A stretch of DNA of 64,000 bases from Diplosphaera chodatii (taxonomy: Eukaryota > Chlorophyta > Trebouxiophyceae > Prasiolales > Stichococcaceae). The stretch is taken from the NCBI GenBank assembly GCA_032358165.1, contig JAALGY010000052.1, forward strand, positions 1,860,001-1,924,000, written 5' to 3'. The notes under the pieces are model-generated. The model worked only from the letters and a program-made list of their open reading frames with translations, did no database searches and had not been told where the DNA came from. The position numbers and the translations under genes were made by a program. Shown in pieces: positions 11,901 to 23,563 of the stretch; positions within the stretch are counted from its first letter, which is position 1; the number at the start of each line of letters is the position of its first letter.

Positions 11901-14587
11901 CTCTACGGCAGTGGCGTGCATGATGCCGCGCAGGGCCTCCAGGTTTGCCGGCATCAGCGAGCGCGCCAGGTCGTCCACCTGCAACCAGGCTGACGAGCTT
12001 AGGTCAGGTCGTCGACCCCTGCAGCTGATCAGCAGCAAGTACTTCTTGTGGTCCAGACCTCAGAAGATTCGTCAGAAGGACCCAACCTCACTCAGGGAGC
12101 CAGGTCGTACTGCAGGCGTGCCCCTTGTATGTGCAGGCAGACCATGGTCGGAGCAAAATGCGCACCCCGAGGTTGAGGCCCTTGCGCCACTGAACGGGCA
12201 GCACCTCCACACGCCCGCCGCTGCCGCCTGCCGCCGCGATGTTGTCTGTCTCGCTCGCTGCTGAGCGCACCTGTACAGGAGAAGCTCGGCAATCGACCAC
12301 GGCTATCCCCATGGCACTTAGAATGGGCGATGATGAGGTGGCTTGCACTGGGTTCCGACACTAGGACATCTGTCGACCACCATCGCATGCAGCTGCTCAC
12401 AGCTGTAAGTCGGAAGTGCAATGTGCATGCATGTATGCAATGCGGGCTGACCAGGGCGCGCAGCGTGGCGGCGTCGTCCACGATGTTGGCGCCCGACAGC
12501 TTCTGCCCGATGCCGTGCACCGCCAGGATGAGGCGGTCCACCGGCTGGTCCGCCGCCGCCTCGTCCGCCTCCTCCGCCCTGGCGTCCACCTCCATGGAAC
12601 CCTGTCCCAGAAAGTTACCATGATGACATTGTCTTGCATGTTGCAGTCCAGAAACTTCATGTTTGCTGCCCACTCCCACCTGCGATGGAATGCTTACATG
12701 ATGAGGCAATTCAGAGGCACAGCCATGCCACATACTGATGCACAGTGGGTCAGAGGTGCGTTGGATGTGAGCCTCACCGCGCGGGGCGACTCATAGCCGC
12801 GGCGCAATCGCATCCCCTTTTCCTTGGAGCCCATCTTGCGGCTGAACCAGGCGTATGTGTCGTCGCGGCACAGGTATGCCTCGCTGGCGGTCTCGAAGAG
12901 GGCGTAGAGGCCCTGCAGGATGCCGTCAACACATACATCGTGCATCACGTGAGAGACGCCAGATGCAAGTGAGCTCTGTTCGCGATCGAGCTCACAGAAG
13001 GCATTCTTGCATCTGCACTACCTGCTGTGCGGACGAAGCAATGTTGACCCGCGCAGCCACCATGCCCTGGTGGTGCTCCGCCAGGTGATGGTGCGCCGGG
13101 TTCCACACCTGCATAGGCCCGATGAGCCAGTTCCTATGACGGTCCGCATTGCACCCTGGTTTGCGCAGATTTGATCTCCACGTGACTCGATGGCGGCCCT
13201 GCGGTGGTCACCTCGCTGCGGAACGCCGTCTCCAGCTCATCTGCAATCGTCTCGCGCAGCGGCACCCAGTCCGGTCCCTTCTCCACAAACCATGTGCCCC
13301 GCATCACCCGGTGCTGCGCCTGCATGGTGACAGCTTCCATAGCTTCAGTGATGCGCAGCATATGCAGGCGTAGTGTCAGCCAAGGGAAGGGGCCACCGCA
13401 GATAGTGCACTGTGCCATGTTGTCTGCCATGATTCTCGGCAGGGGGCCAGCACCTCGGGCCAGTAGCAAGGCGACATGAGGCGCAGCAGCAGGTCCACCT
13501 CCCACAGGCCGCCGCGCACCAGCGTGCCCACCTGCTCGATGGGCGCCTCCTGGAACTCCTGCCGAGGAGGGTGGCACGGTGCAATGCGTCATCAAGATGT
13601 GTTTGCCACGCTGCAAAAGGATGCCCACCTGTTGTCCCGACGGCCCTCTGCAAGTCTCTGCTGTTTGTGACTCGGTACTAGGCACCGATAGGGATCTGCG
13701 CTCGCACTTGTGCAATGGCAGTGCGCACAGCACAACTTAGCAACAAAGGGTGACAGTTGATCGCCAATGCATGGCACTTCTGCAAGTTGGGTCACTCAGC
13801 AGAGCGTGGGGACCCACCTTCCAGGATGTCGCCGACACCTCGCGGTCCATGAGCTCCTGCCGCCGCGCAGCGACGTGCACCACCGTGCGGTTCATGTTGG
13901 CGGGCGGCGAGCCGCCCGGGCTGCCGCCCGGGTTGCCAGCAGCAGGCGGACTGGAGGGCTTGGCTGGGCTGGCTGCAGGCGCCGGCCCCGCCATTTGCTC
14001 CGAGTACTCCTGCAGGGTTGGAACCGGCCAGCTTCTATCAGGCGCCTGCTCTCTGGTCCATCACACGGCTTCACGGCAGCAACATCCTGCTGATGCTGCT
14101 GCCAGCCGTGAGCATGCCTTCCACTGCTCAGCAAGGGGATCCGTGAGGGCCGGACAGACCTGCCACCAGGCAGCCTCCAGCTCGTCCTTGCGATCCCGGT
14201 ACACCGCCTCCAGTGCGTTGCTGTCTGCGCTGCAGAACCGCATGATGTGCGCGCGGTGCGGCACGTCCAGCGGTACGCTCTTCGCCTCTGCGGCTGCACG
14301 ATGCGCGAGATACGCCCATTAGCGTGTCAGCTTCTTGCATACCTTGGGGGCGGCACATTCTTGGTGGGGTGCCGCCCCCTGCATGCGGCAGGAATATGCC
14401 GCAGATGCAAACCGCAGACGAGCCAATTGGACCTCTGGCCCTGCCTCCAACGATCAGCGGGCGCACCCTTGAAAGGTGGCTTCATCCAGTACCATCGCGT
14501 CTGCTTGTGATGAAGCGGCTTGTATGTGAACGCTTCTGGGACCGCCGCCGCGGGTGCATCCTCCGCCATCGCTTCGCTGAACGGCAT
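8942..14587 (-). CDS. DDHD-domain phospholipase A1-like protein (SGR2/SEC23IP family)
   Basis: Intracellular PA-preferring phospholipase A1 family, linked in plants (SGR2) and animals (DDHD1/2, SEC23IP) to endomembrane traffic. The start is the ATG at 14587 (MPFSEAM), followed by TRWYWMKPPFKG, which matches the SGR2 N terminus. Conserved blocks in order on the minus strand are DELEAAWWQV (about 14170), GGLWEVDLLLRLMSPCYWPE (about 13500), RGTWFVEKGPDWVPLRE (about 13290), VDRLILAVHGIGQ (about 12530), VLPVQWRKGLNLG (about 12200), VLLYLTPLHCQDMLD (about 11770) and the lipase nucleophile motif IVAHSLGSVLTWDIL (about 11480). The DDHD blocks are VDQYIAIGSPLGLFLALRK (about 10480), NRAYNLYQPYDPIAYR (about 10190), PYHRGGRRIHIG (about 9910) and NPYLSAISSHFSYW (about 9080). 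About 15 introns are implied; boundaries are approximate. The stop at 8942 is the first in-frame one after LTGRPKGRNTKE, but see the shifted membrane-helix frame next to it. Confidence 0.87.
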
Positions 14588-15385
14588 GGCTGCGACTACG
14601 CTAGCCAAGGGGCAATTTTGCTTGAGATATCATCGTACAAGCGGGTGAAGCGCTTGATCACACCGATGATGACTTGTTCAGAGGGTGAACCATGCACTGG
14701 GATCTTGCGACATTTTCGGCGTTTGCACGGGGACCTCCTGAACGTTCACCGATGTGCAAGTGACTTTCCGTTGCAGCAACCGACCACTGAGCGTGCTGAT
14801 GCTGCATCGGCCTGCAGTGTTCAGATCGAGTGCCACAGCTGCCGAAAGTGGCGGTCAGACCATCGAACTTCGGGCTAGCTCATAGGAAGGAGATTGAGGA
14901 CGATGCTCTGCAAGATATGACTAAAGTCTCGTTCCATATATCGTGGTGACTGGCGTCGATGGTCACGCACGTTCACCAAGCCCAACAGAGGCTTATCCAG
15001 AGTGCTGCTCAAGCTACACATGCACACATGGGTTGGCTACAACTCATATGTCACCCAACTGCACCTACCAGCAGCCGAGGTGGTGCCCCACTGTTCCAAA
15101 AGATGCATGTTTTCTCGCCATGTAAGTGAGGGGCTGGACGATGGTGCAGCCTACTGACCTGTGACCCTTCAGGTCCTATTTAATCGAGCCCTGCCCTACA
15201 GCCGCCACCCGTGCACAGCCTCAGACCATGTAGCGAACTATGGTGGTCATTTGCGTATGACGTTGAGCAAATCAGTGCATGCTTGCCCAATGCGGGCGCA
15301 CCTCAACATCAGCGCTGCCGCATGGCACGGATCTCGTCCCTGCACAACAGGTGGTGAAGCATGTTTCGACCATGAATTGAAAAGC

Positions 15386-15453
<68 letters not shown>

Positions 15454-15492
15454 TGGCAGCAGTGATGTGCGCTATCGTGGCAACATGCTCAC
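14588..15492. other. Intergenic region with a GT microsatellite
   Basis: Separates the 3' end of the small membrane-protein gene from the start of the DDHD gene, both on minus, so it should contain the DDHD promoter. No conserved coding block seen. It contains the simple repeat listed separately. Confidence 0.5.
15388..15452. repeat. (TG)n dinucleotide microsatellite
   Basis: About 32 uninterrupted TG units over 65 bp, intergenic. Its length makes it likely to be polymorphic and a potential Z-DNA former. Confidence 0.98.
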
Positions 15493-16289
15493 TTGAGGCG
15501 CATCTCCGAGTCCAGGAGGTCCTGACGGATCTCTGCCTTGAGCTGCGTCTTGATGTCCCACGCCTGCGCTAGTTGCACTGAAAAAACTCACAGCGTGTGA
15601 ACATGTGGGAAAGTCTGTTCAGCTTGGCCTGTATCGAAGCATGACATCTGGCAGGTACATGGCTATGATAACCACTGATCGCTGCAGGTTTGCCTCGCAC
15701 CTGGGCGTTGATGACGCCGCTCAGTGTCACGAAAGCGATCACATAGGTCACACCCAGAACTGCGTTTCACAACAACATCGTCAGCAGATGTAGGTCAGAG
15801 CAGACAGCAGCCACGAGTGATGTGACGGCTCATACATCAGAGCTCCTATGCATGAAATGACATGCTCAGCATAGCAGGTTGACAACAGCCGAGCATTATG
15901 GGTGGAGCATCACCGAGGTTCCAGGTTGCATTGCTCCTGACGACGGCTGCAACCTGCAGCAGTGAGCAGTCACCACGTTTGGTCTCCAGGAATCAGGGCA
16001 TCGCATCGCATGGAATTGTGAAGTGTTGTAGTCAGCCATGAGATTTGGAGTATGATGTGAGCAGCTGGTCGGTGTTGCACCCTGCGCCCTTGGCCTCCTA
16101 CCTCATTGACACGCTTCTCCACACGACCCAGCTCGTTGTGATCGCCGTTTCCTGCTGACATCGATCTGGGTGCGGCGTCGGCGGTTGCGGCTCTGGCACT
16201 GCATCACTTGTCGCACCCCGCACCGTTGGCCCAACACGCGCCGCCCGCAATGATGGGCCCACGCGTGCTGCCAGCCGCCCCACGTTCAT
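15493..16289 (-). CDS. Small predicted membrane protein, possibly mitochondrial
   Basis: Family not recognised. Three separated open blocks on the minus strand look coding. The first is an N-terminal block starting MNVGRLAARVGPSLRAARVG (16289), rich in Arg/Ala and poor in acidic residues, like a mitochondrial presequence. The second is a hydrophobic helix LGVTYVIAFVTLSGVINAQ (about 15755-15697) bounded by good splice sites. The third is a charged C terminus AWDIKTQLKAEIRQDLLDSE followed by MRLK and a stop at 15493. The second and third blocks join in phase. The join from the first block is not resolved because its best donors give a different phase, so an exon may be missing or the first block may belong to another gene. 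Confidence 0.5.
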
Positions 16290-17120
16290 ATCGCCGTGCT
16301 TGGAATATCTCCCTACGACACAGCAACCGTGTTCACCCTCAGGTTATCACCACGAGTATGCCTGCTCCTGCGTAGGCCCCTAAGAATCAGCACTAAGAGA
16401 ATGCCAGCACATGTGTAGGGCATTTGGCGCATCTGCTAGCAGAGTCACTTGCCCGGACTTCATCAGCAAATGTGCCCAAATGTATGCGTATCCGCTTGGG
16501 GAACAGATGATATGCGTGAACTTCTGCAATTTGACGAGCGCACCACATGCGCATGCATGTGACAGCATGCATGGACATGCAGCATGCATTGCAGCCCGCA
16601 AAATGCCGTGAAAGGCTCATAATCCCCTATGTTTCACTCTATGGCCAGTGTTCTGGTGTTCTCAAGCCATACAGAGGCATTTGTGCGAAGTGAACGGCAC
16701 CCGAGGCCTGATACGGTCGTCGCTGGTCGACACCCTGGTTGCACTCCAAGCGCTGTCCTCCACTTCGCGCCGTTGCGGCTCCTGGACGATGCTCATTGAT
16801 GAATGCAATGTGGACACAAGGCTGCAGCTGTCCTGTGTATGTTGCAGCTTCGCTCCGAGACCAGGAAGCAGTTCTTGGAATGCTCGAGATGCAGATCAGC
16901 AAGTGCAACACATCGCAGTCCTGCAACGCTTCCTTGGTCACTGAGTTTGCGTCGATGCTCTGAGCACTCTGTTGAAGAAGTCTCGCTCTCCTTTGGACAC
17001 TTCAAATTGTGCTCATCACTCTGATCATGTCACCAGAGCCTGCGTCCACATTCTGAGGGTGCACCTTTGATCCACAAATATATTGCTGCAGCATTGACTG
17101 TGTACCGTTGTCACAGACCT
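16290..17120. other. Divergent intergenic region
   Basis: Between the small membrane-protein gene (minus) and the ADAL gene (plus). A 54-codon open frame starts at 16641 (MASVLVFSSHTEAFVRSE) but resembles nothing I know. Several ATGCATGC-type palindromes occur around 16550-16590. Otherwise no recognisable feature. Confidence 0.4.
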
Positions 17121-19342
17121 ATGGTCCGTCCGCGCATCAGCAATGAGCAGCTAACCTTTTGCAGAAGTCTCAGGAAAGTCGAGCTGCATGCGCATTTGAA
17201 CGGCAGCATCCGTGCCAGCACCCTGAGGTGCGTGAGGTTGCCTCTGCGTGGGTCTTGAGCTGGCCTGCAGCATGTCATGACACGGAGATGTGGTGAGATG
17301 TGCTGGAAGCATGTGCAGAGAGCTGGCACAAATCAAAGGCGCGGATGCAACGGCTTTACGGCTCATTTCTAAAGGTGCGCATGCATCTGCACGGGCTCTC
17401 ATCGTGTACATACGGCATGTTCATCCGCCGCTCTTCGTGGTGTACATCTGCCAGATGTGTGGCATTGTGTACAGGCGACAAGACACTGGCGGAATGCTTC
17501 AATCTGTTTGCGCTGATTCACCAGCTTACTACGGATCACGAAACCATCACACGCATTGCACAGGAGGTGAGCAGGCAATGAACATGCGTGAGGTCTGGTG
17601 ACACAAAAATACGGTTTGAAGATGTCCTGCGCAGATACCGCGTGTGCATGAGCATGCGTACCAGCATGTGTCATCTTGCAGGTAGTAGAGGACTTTGCGG
17701 CCGACAATGTGATATATCTCGAGCTCAGAACGACACCAAAGGTATGTTTGCGTGACATGGTGGCTGCACAGCTGACTGGCTGACTCGTCGACGTGATCAA
17801 GAGGGCATGCGCATGCGCATGTGCATCTTGCATTGACTGTGTTGCAGTGTTGCTGTGCCAGGCAAGGCCAGAGCACGGCATGACAAAGCGGTCTTATACA
17901 GAAGCAGTGCTTGAGGGCATTGCTGCTGCCCAGGCAACCTGCAGCTGTGATTGCCGCCTGCTGCTCAGCATCGACAGGTGAGTTGCATGTGCTGCGGGCC
18001 CTAGTCATGCCTGCAAGTGCGTATGCATGCCAAGTCACCGACGATGAGTCAAGCGGGAGCCATGCGAGATATGCAGACGTGAAGGTGGCCAGGCGGCACT
18101 GGAGACTGTGGAGCTGGCAGCGGAACTCCGGTCCAGGGGGGTGGTGGGGATTGATCTGTCAGGTGCGGCTGGGGCTGAGTGCAGTGTGGAGCCATCTGGC
18201 CGGACGTGCTGCGGCAGCACCATGGATGCCAATGATGTTCAGATGTTGCATAGCATGACGAGCACCATCATGCTCCATGGCGGCACGGTGATGCATCCTT
18301 CAGGCAATCCCGAGCTTGGGGAATGGAGCCAGTGGTTGCCGGCACTGGACAGGGCACGAGTCTGCGGCCTCGCCGTCACCCTGCATGCGGCTGAGGTGCG
18401 GTGTCGCACCTGCGAGTGCGTGGGCTGCACTTCGGGACCACCATGCATGCTGCTGCAGTTGCCCGCATCTGTGGATGTGAGGATGACCTTCGCCAAGACT
18501 TGACGAGCTTTGCTCGGAAGTTTGTGGCACCTCATGCCATCAAGTTGCCACTCCCTGCGAAGAAAGGTGCAGCTTTACTCCTGCCTCCAGGTGTACAACC
18601 CTGGCGAGACTGCTGCAATGCTGGCGTGGAGGCCTGAACGCCTTGGCCACATGTGCTGCCTCGATGACCAGCTGTCTGAGACGTTTCAGAACTCAGGTTG
18701 CCCTGCGCTCCCAGCCTCGACATTATTCAATCTCTTGGGTGCCTGCTGACAAGTTCAGCGTGGTCATGTGCTGTGTATGTGCGCAGGCACTCCAGTGGAG
18801 CTGTGCCTTAGCAGCAACGTGCTTACAGGTGCGCAAGCATCTGGCCTGTCACAACGGCCTTGCTCTATTCACCCTGCATCACCCATGAGTTTTGACGCTG
18901 AGATGTGGGTTTGGTCAGCAGAGAGCGTCACGGGCTATGACGCGCACCACTTCCGGCAGCTCTACAGGACAGGTGCTTGACCACATGAGGTTGCACCAAG
19001 ACTGCAACGTCCGTCTGATCTACGTCTGCTGAACTTTGTGTAACTATTTGCCTTGCAGGGCACCCAGTGGTTTTGTGCACAGGTAGGACACACGGCGTGT
19101 GCGCCACAACTTCAGCGAGTAAATACGCTGTGCATCCTGAAACGCTCTGTGACCTGAATGCAGATGACAGCAGTGTGTTCGATACCAGCCTGTCGGAGGA
19201 GTATGCAATTGCAGCAGCTAGCTTCGGGCTCACAGATGCCCAGCTGCTGGATCTGGCGGCATCAGCTGCAGATCACACATTCTTGCCTGCTGAAGCACGA
19301 GCGCATTTGAGACAGCAAATCCTGGGCGGCTGCTCCACGTAG
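17121..19342 (+). CDS. Adenosine deaminase-like protein (ADAL, N6-methyl-AMP deaminase), 12 exons
   Basis: Family member of the ADAL/MAPDA group, which hydrolyses N6-methyl-AMP to IMP during turnover of methylated RNA. Exons 17121-17227, 17319-17374, 17475-17566, 17682-17741, 17862-17977, 18077-18162, 18304-18395, 18591-18696, 18787-18828, 18919-18972, 19059-19082 and 19164-19342 close in phase to 337 aa, the expected size. Motifs in order: the metal site [74 protein letters not shown] (usually LHCGE), [22 protein letters not shown] and HPVVLCTDDSSVF. The distal His and Asp residues that bind zinc are present. Exon 11 is 24 nt. The Cys-Gly to Ala-Ala change beside the catalytic Glu is unusual. 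Confidence 0.93.
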
Positions 19343-19779
19343 CTTCTTTTCTTGGAGTCAGGCTGAGACATCTACATCAGCAGGACATTTGATTGGGATG
19401 CTGGTATGGTCAAACAACTGAAAGCAGACCAGACAGGTCGGGAGACCAGGGCATGCCAATAATAACTGCGTAGAACGGAATCTCGTCATGCTTTGACTCT
19501 GATGACTTCTAAGCCTGCAACTGCTCTGCTGTTCGGTTGCTGAGCCTTGTTGCTGTAGACCTGACACCTCAATGCTGCTGAAGTCCTACGTGATCTGACC
19601 TCACTCTCTCGTCAGCAATCAGCCGCCCTTTCCAGGCACATGCTGTCAATAAGTATGTTTGCGCTCCAGCCGTCATGCTGCGCTTGGTGCGGCCTACGCC
19701 GGTGAGTGCACGCCAACCGACCACATAACTCCTGACATGCAACTGCTGGCACTTGCCATTGCCGCCGCAGCTGCTCGCA
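19343..19779. other. Convergent 3' spacer
   Basis: Between the ADAL stop (plus) and the TIM14 stop (minus); it should hold both 3' UTRs. No recognisable coding or RNA feature. Confidence 0.5.
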
Positions 19780-20410
19780 TCAAAACGCGGACCCGGCTCT
19801 TCGAGACTTCCCGAGCAGCATGTCCTTGGCCTCGTTGACCTTTGCAGCAATGAAGCTGCTGCCGCCGGCGTCTGGGTGGTTGGCCACCATCAGCCGCCTG
19901 TGCGCATCCTTGACACGCTCCTGCGGCCAGCAAGCGACCACGTTGGAGTGCTGGTGGCAGGGTACTGTGAGGTGCCACATTTGACGAATGGCGCTTCACG
20001 CAGCAGCAGATGGAGCAGCCGGCAGTTGCGCCGACAGAAGGTGGGTATCAATTTATGGTCGCAGACAACATGCTGAAAGACTGCTGACCTCAGCTGCGGA
20101 TTCCCGGACACCCAGGATCTGTGCTGCCTCTCGCCGGGTCATCTCCGACTGGAACCCGCCCTGCACCAGGCCGATCAGCTTTTATTTGGTCTGCTGGAAA
20201 AGGTGCATGCGTCAACTTTGAAGCTCGCCGAATAGAGGTGCGTCTGGCCTCTGCCACTGGCAGATTCCTCAGGGTCATACCTTGTAGAACTGCCGCAACC
20301 GGGGCGGTGCCACCTTGAACGCCTGCCATGCCTGCATCGCTGCCCTACCGCCATAAGCCGCTGCTGCAACGCCCAGACCCGCAAGTAGAGGCGTCGTCTG
20401 TGTTGTGCAA
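19780..20410 (-). CDS. PAM18: TIM14/PAM18 mitochondrial import motor J-protein
   Basis: Membrane-anchored J-domain subunit of the presequence translocase motor; it stimulates mtHsp70 at the matrix face of TIM23. Three exons are clear. The first, about 20410-20281, encodes a glycine/alanine-rich membrane helix (LLAGLGVAAAAYGGRAAMQ) and then QAWQAFKVAPPRLRQFYK. The second, 20160-20089, encodes GGFQSEMTRREAAQILGVRE. The third, 19920-19780, encodes the J domain with DAHRRLMVANHPDAGGSSF, the HPD motif intact, and ends LLGKSRRAGSAF. Exons 2 and 3 join in phase. The first ATG was not found in the first block, which begins with a likely acceptor near 20410, so a very short upstream exon must supply the start. 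Confidence 0.9.
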
Positions 20411-21288
20411 CAAGCAACAGTTCGTCTGCAGGTGGTGCGTCAAGCCCTGCTTTGGCACAGCCAAGGCAGCGCACACTGCCTGGTGCATGATGTCCTTCTG
20501 TGAGCACAGCTGGGCCCCAGTTCTGACGACATAGGCTGATGTAAATTCAGGCAGTATCAGACTGCATGTGTCACGTGTATCATCCTTGTGGCCAACATAG
20601 CCTCTGGTGACTCACCATGCTGCGCTGCTGCAGGTGCCGCTGGTGACAGGGAACTAACAGCTGCAGAGGTTTGTCTCTTCAGTATCGACCTCGGAAACTG
20701 ACGTGACGTGCCGCAGGTCTGCAAGCTATCGAAAAGGCTGCGCTGCTGCAAATGTCTGGCACCTGGTAATTTGGAAAAGAGTGCAATGCGTTCAGTTGCC
20801 ACGAACCACAACACGCAGCAACACAAACGTTTCAGCAAGTGTGCGCAACCACTTGACTTTCAAAGAACGCTTGGTGTCAAATCGCAAACGGCGACTTGCG
20901 GTGGATGCCTTGCTCGTCGCCTGATGCGGGCCACTGTTCGGCTGCTCAGCTGCACGAGTGGATGCTGTCGGCACCTTAACAGCGCTGTTTGGATGTGCAG
21001 GCCGTTATATGCAATCACACAGTTCGTGCACCTCGCGCGTTGCTGTGCCACCACTGGTGCTTGAGCTGCCGACCAGCTGGAAGCTGCTGCTTCCACACTG
21101 GCTGTACCAGCTCATCGCAGGAACCGATGTAGGTTGACATGCGAGGGTCACTCTCCAATGCCGAAGCTCTCAGCTGATACTGATGCATGTTGAAGTGCGA
21201 TGCTTCAGCTCTGTAGGGATTGCAACGAACTTTGAATTTTGCGTAAAGGTCCCAGCATAGACTGACTTGAAACAGGACGTCCCAGCCT
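20411..21288. other. Divergent intergenic region, probably with the first TIM14 exon
   Basis: Between TIM14 (minus) and the FHA gene (plus). It should hold both promoters and the unseen 5' exon of TIM14. No other conserved block recognised. Confidence 0.45.
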
Positions 21289-23563
21289 ATGGTTGATCAC
21301 ATTCCCAAGTGGGCGGTCGATCCACAAGATAGCAGCAACAGTAGGTTAGATCTGGTGACAGTGCCGCATGACAGCAACGATAGCGCGGCCAACAAGTGGC
21401 CGCTGCGCAAGGCAGCAACCCTGCTCGGCCGCAATGGCCAGGCGGTCGACATCTGCATCGCCCACAAGTCTGCAAGCCGCGTGCACGCGTGCCTGGCTTA
21501 CGATGCTTCAGGCGATCTGTACCTTGTGGACCTTGGCAGCGCGCACGGTGTGCGGCATGGCTTGCGGAATCAGGCAGCTGATGGCACATTAGCACTGGTC
21601 CATGCGATCATCAAGTATTGCTTGTGAAAGGGACTTCATTGGAGTGGTACTGCAGGCACATTCCTGAATGATGAGCGCTTGGAGCAGCATAGCAAGGCCA
21701 GGGTGGCGAGTGGAGACAGGATCATCTTTGCGGCGTGCCCGAGCGGATACATGCTGGAGACCTCAGGTGCCTACTGTGGGGCTGTTACCGTGATAACGCA
21801 CCCTGAAGTTATCCCTCCTGTTTCCCACTCTACGCACAGGCATGTTCATGTCTGCAACTCCTGTTTTTGCAGATCACGTGTCTGGCGCCATGGTTGATCC
21901 TGCACGGGACAGCCACGCTGCAAATGGCGCGGCCCCTGAACCTGGTCCAGTACACAGCGACGACGGCGACAGGCCCGGTGCAGGCAGGGGCGACGCTGCA
22001 GACCAGAGGCGCACTGAGCGCGATGCTCTGCATGGCCCCAGCAGGCGCAGCCCAGACCGCCAGCCGGCCCGCGGCCGCAGGCACCGCAGCCGCAGCCGCG
22101 AACGGGCAGAGGCGCGGCACGGCGGGCGGCAACAGCACGGCGACGGCGGCAGGCGCAGCCCAGCAGGCAGCAGGCGATCAGAGGGCGTCCCGCGCAGCAG
22201 CCGCGGCCCGGATGGCCGTGCTCGGCATAGGCACGGGGCGCCTGCCCCGCATCGAACATCGCCCCCGCTGGGCAGGCCGCAGGGCACCAGCACAGAGCGG
22301 CGCAGCAGACGGCCAGCGTCCCCTGCTGGCAGCCATAAGCGTCGCCACCACAGCCGCAGCCCCAGCCCGTCCAGGTGACAACCCAGCAGTGGCGCCGCTT
22401 GGCTCTGCGTCACCCTGAGCAAAACGACTCAAGTGTGCAAACCTTGATGCTGCAAGCATATGCCGCTTTGTGTGTCACCTCAAGATGTTCTGGAGTGCTT
22501 GCAGGCATCGTAAACGGGCACGAGATGAGTCTGACGCAGCCCAGAAGCAGCGCGAGCGCCAGGCCACTTTCAAGGACCCACCGGCACCTGCCCCTGCTCC
22601 AGCACCAGCCGGCAATCCCATTGACATCGGTGAGCCCGCTGGCACCAGTATTTCTACATGGTGCCCACCTGCTCCGATCCATAATTTTTTGCGGACGCTG
22701 TTTGCACCACACACCAATCTACCTGTACATGAGTATCAGGCAAGCACAGCACGCCTCCCGACTGTTCCTGAGCATCTTGGTTGCCATACAAGCGACCTTA
22801 CTGTCACAGTGCGCGCAATGATGGGCGTGCCTGCGGGAGGCTCGGGCTTTGCCGTGGAGCAGAAGAAGAAGCTGCTCTGGGGGTCGAAGAAGGTGGGCAT
22901 CCTCGGGCGGTGCCATGCCATCGCAGCTGCCCAGGTTCTGCGTACAAAGCAACGAGGGGCTGAGGTACTGTAGTTGCAGCTGGGATGTGACCTGCTGGCG
23001 GGGGTTGTTGTAATACCCTGCTGCTTCATCACAGGCCGGGGCGCCAGTCCAGGGCACTGTGGCAGGCCACAACCGCTGGGACACCGCCGAGTTCACGACT
23101 GACGCTGACAAAGACAAGTTCCAGCGCCTCATGGTGGATTTCCGCGTCCACATGCTTGGTCTTGCTCCTTTGCACTGTGATGCAGCTGGGGTGCAGCATG
23201 CCTGTCAGTTTGGGCTGCCACCAGTGCGACAGCTCTGCTAGGCAAATCTGTTTCCCTGTCGGTTGCAGGGCGTGAAGCACAGCGGCCATGAGGGACCGGC
23301 CACAATGCCGGCAGACGGCCAGCTGTTCGACCGCCACGTCCCACAGAGTGCGCCGCTGCATGCTGTCTGCCCAGCTCAGCGGTCTGCCGGTTTTACACGT
23401 CAGCAAGCGGTGCAATCCGTTGCCATGCCGGCATCGCGACCGAACGCTTGGGGTGTCTGGCGCTGCAGGGGACCAGCAGCAGCGGCTGGAAGGCGATCTG
23501 GAGCGCAACTTCTTGGAGGGGGTCCGCCGCGGCGCCCGAGGTGCCGTTGGCCTGGGGCTGTGA
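21289..23563 (+). CDS. FHA-domain, Arg/Ser-rich nuclear protein with SMAP-like C terminus
   Basis: Probable RNA-processing or PP1-regulating factor. The N-terminal FHA domain resembles NIPP1: WPLRKAATLLGRNGQ, then SRVHACLAY and YLVDLGSAHG in the exon from 21289, continued by GTFLNDERLEQHS in the exon from about 21658. The FHA domain binds phosphothreonine peptides. A long Arg/Ser/Gly/His-rich stretch follows (21882-22375), ending RRHHSRSPSPSR, then HRKRARDESDAAQKQRERQ (about 22508). Later exons encode AVEQKKKLLWGSKK (about 22850-22890), NRWDTAEFTTDADKDKFQRL (about 23075-23130) and a C terminus RLEGDLERNFLEGVRRG ending GAVGLGL and a stop at 23563. The last two blocks match the small acidic protein-like (SMAP) domain. 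Phases join from FHA through the RS region to the KKKLLWGSKK exon, supporting one gene. The boundary of the last intron is approximate. Confidence 0.82.

Noticed and set aside
14587..14608. Start of the DDHD protein at 14608
   Set aside because: The codon there is TTG, not ATG. The first in-frame ATG is at 14587.
16641..16805. 54-codon ORF MASVLVFSSHTEAF...
   Set aside because: No homology, no splice context and isolated in a divergent intergenic region; too weak to call.
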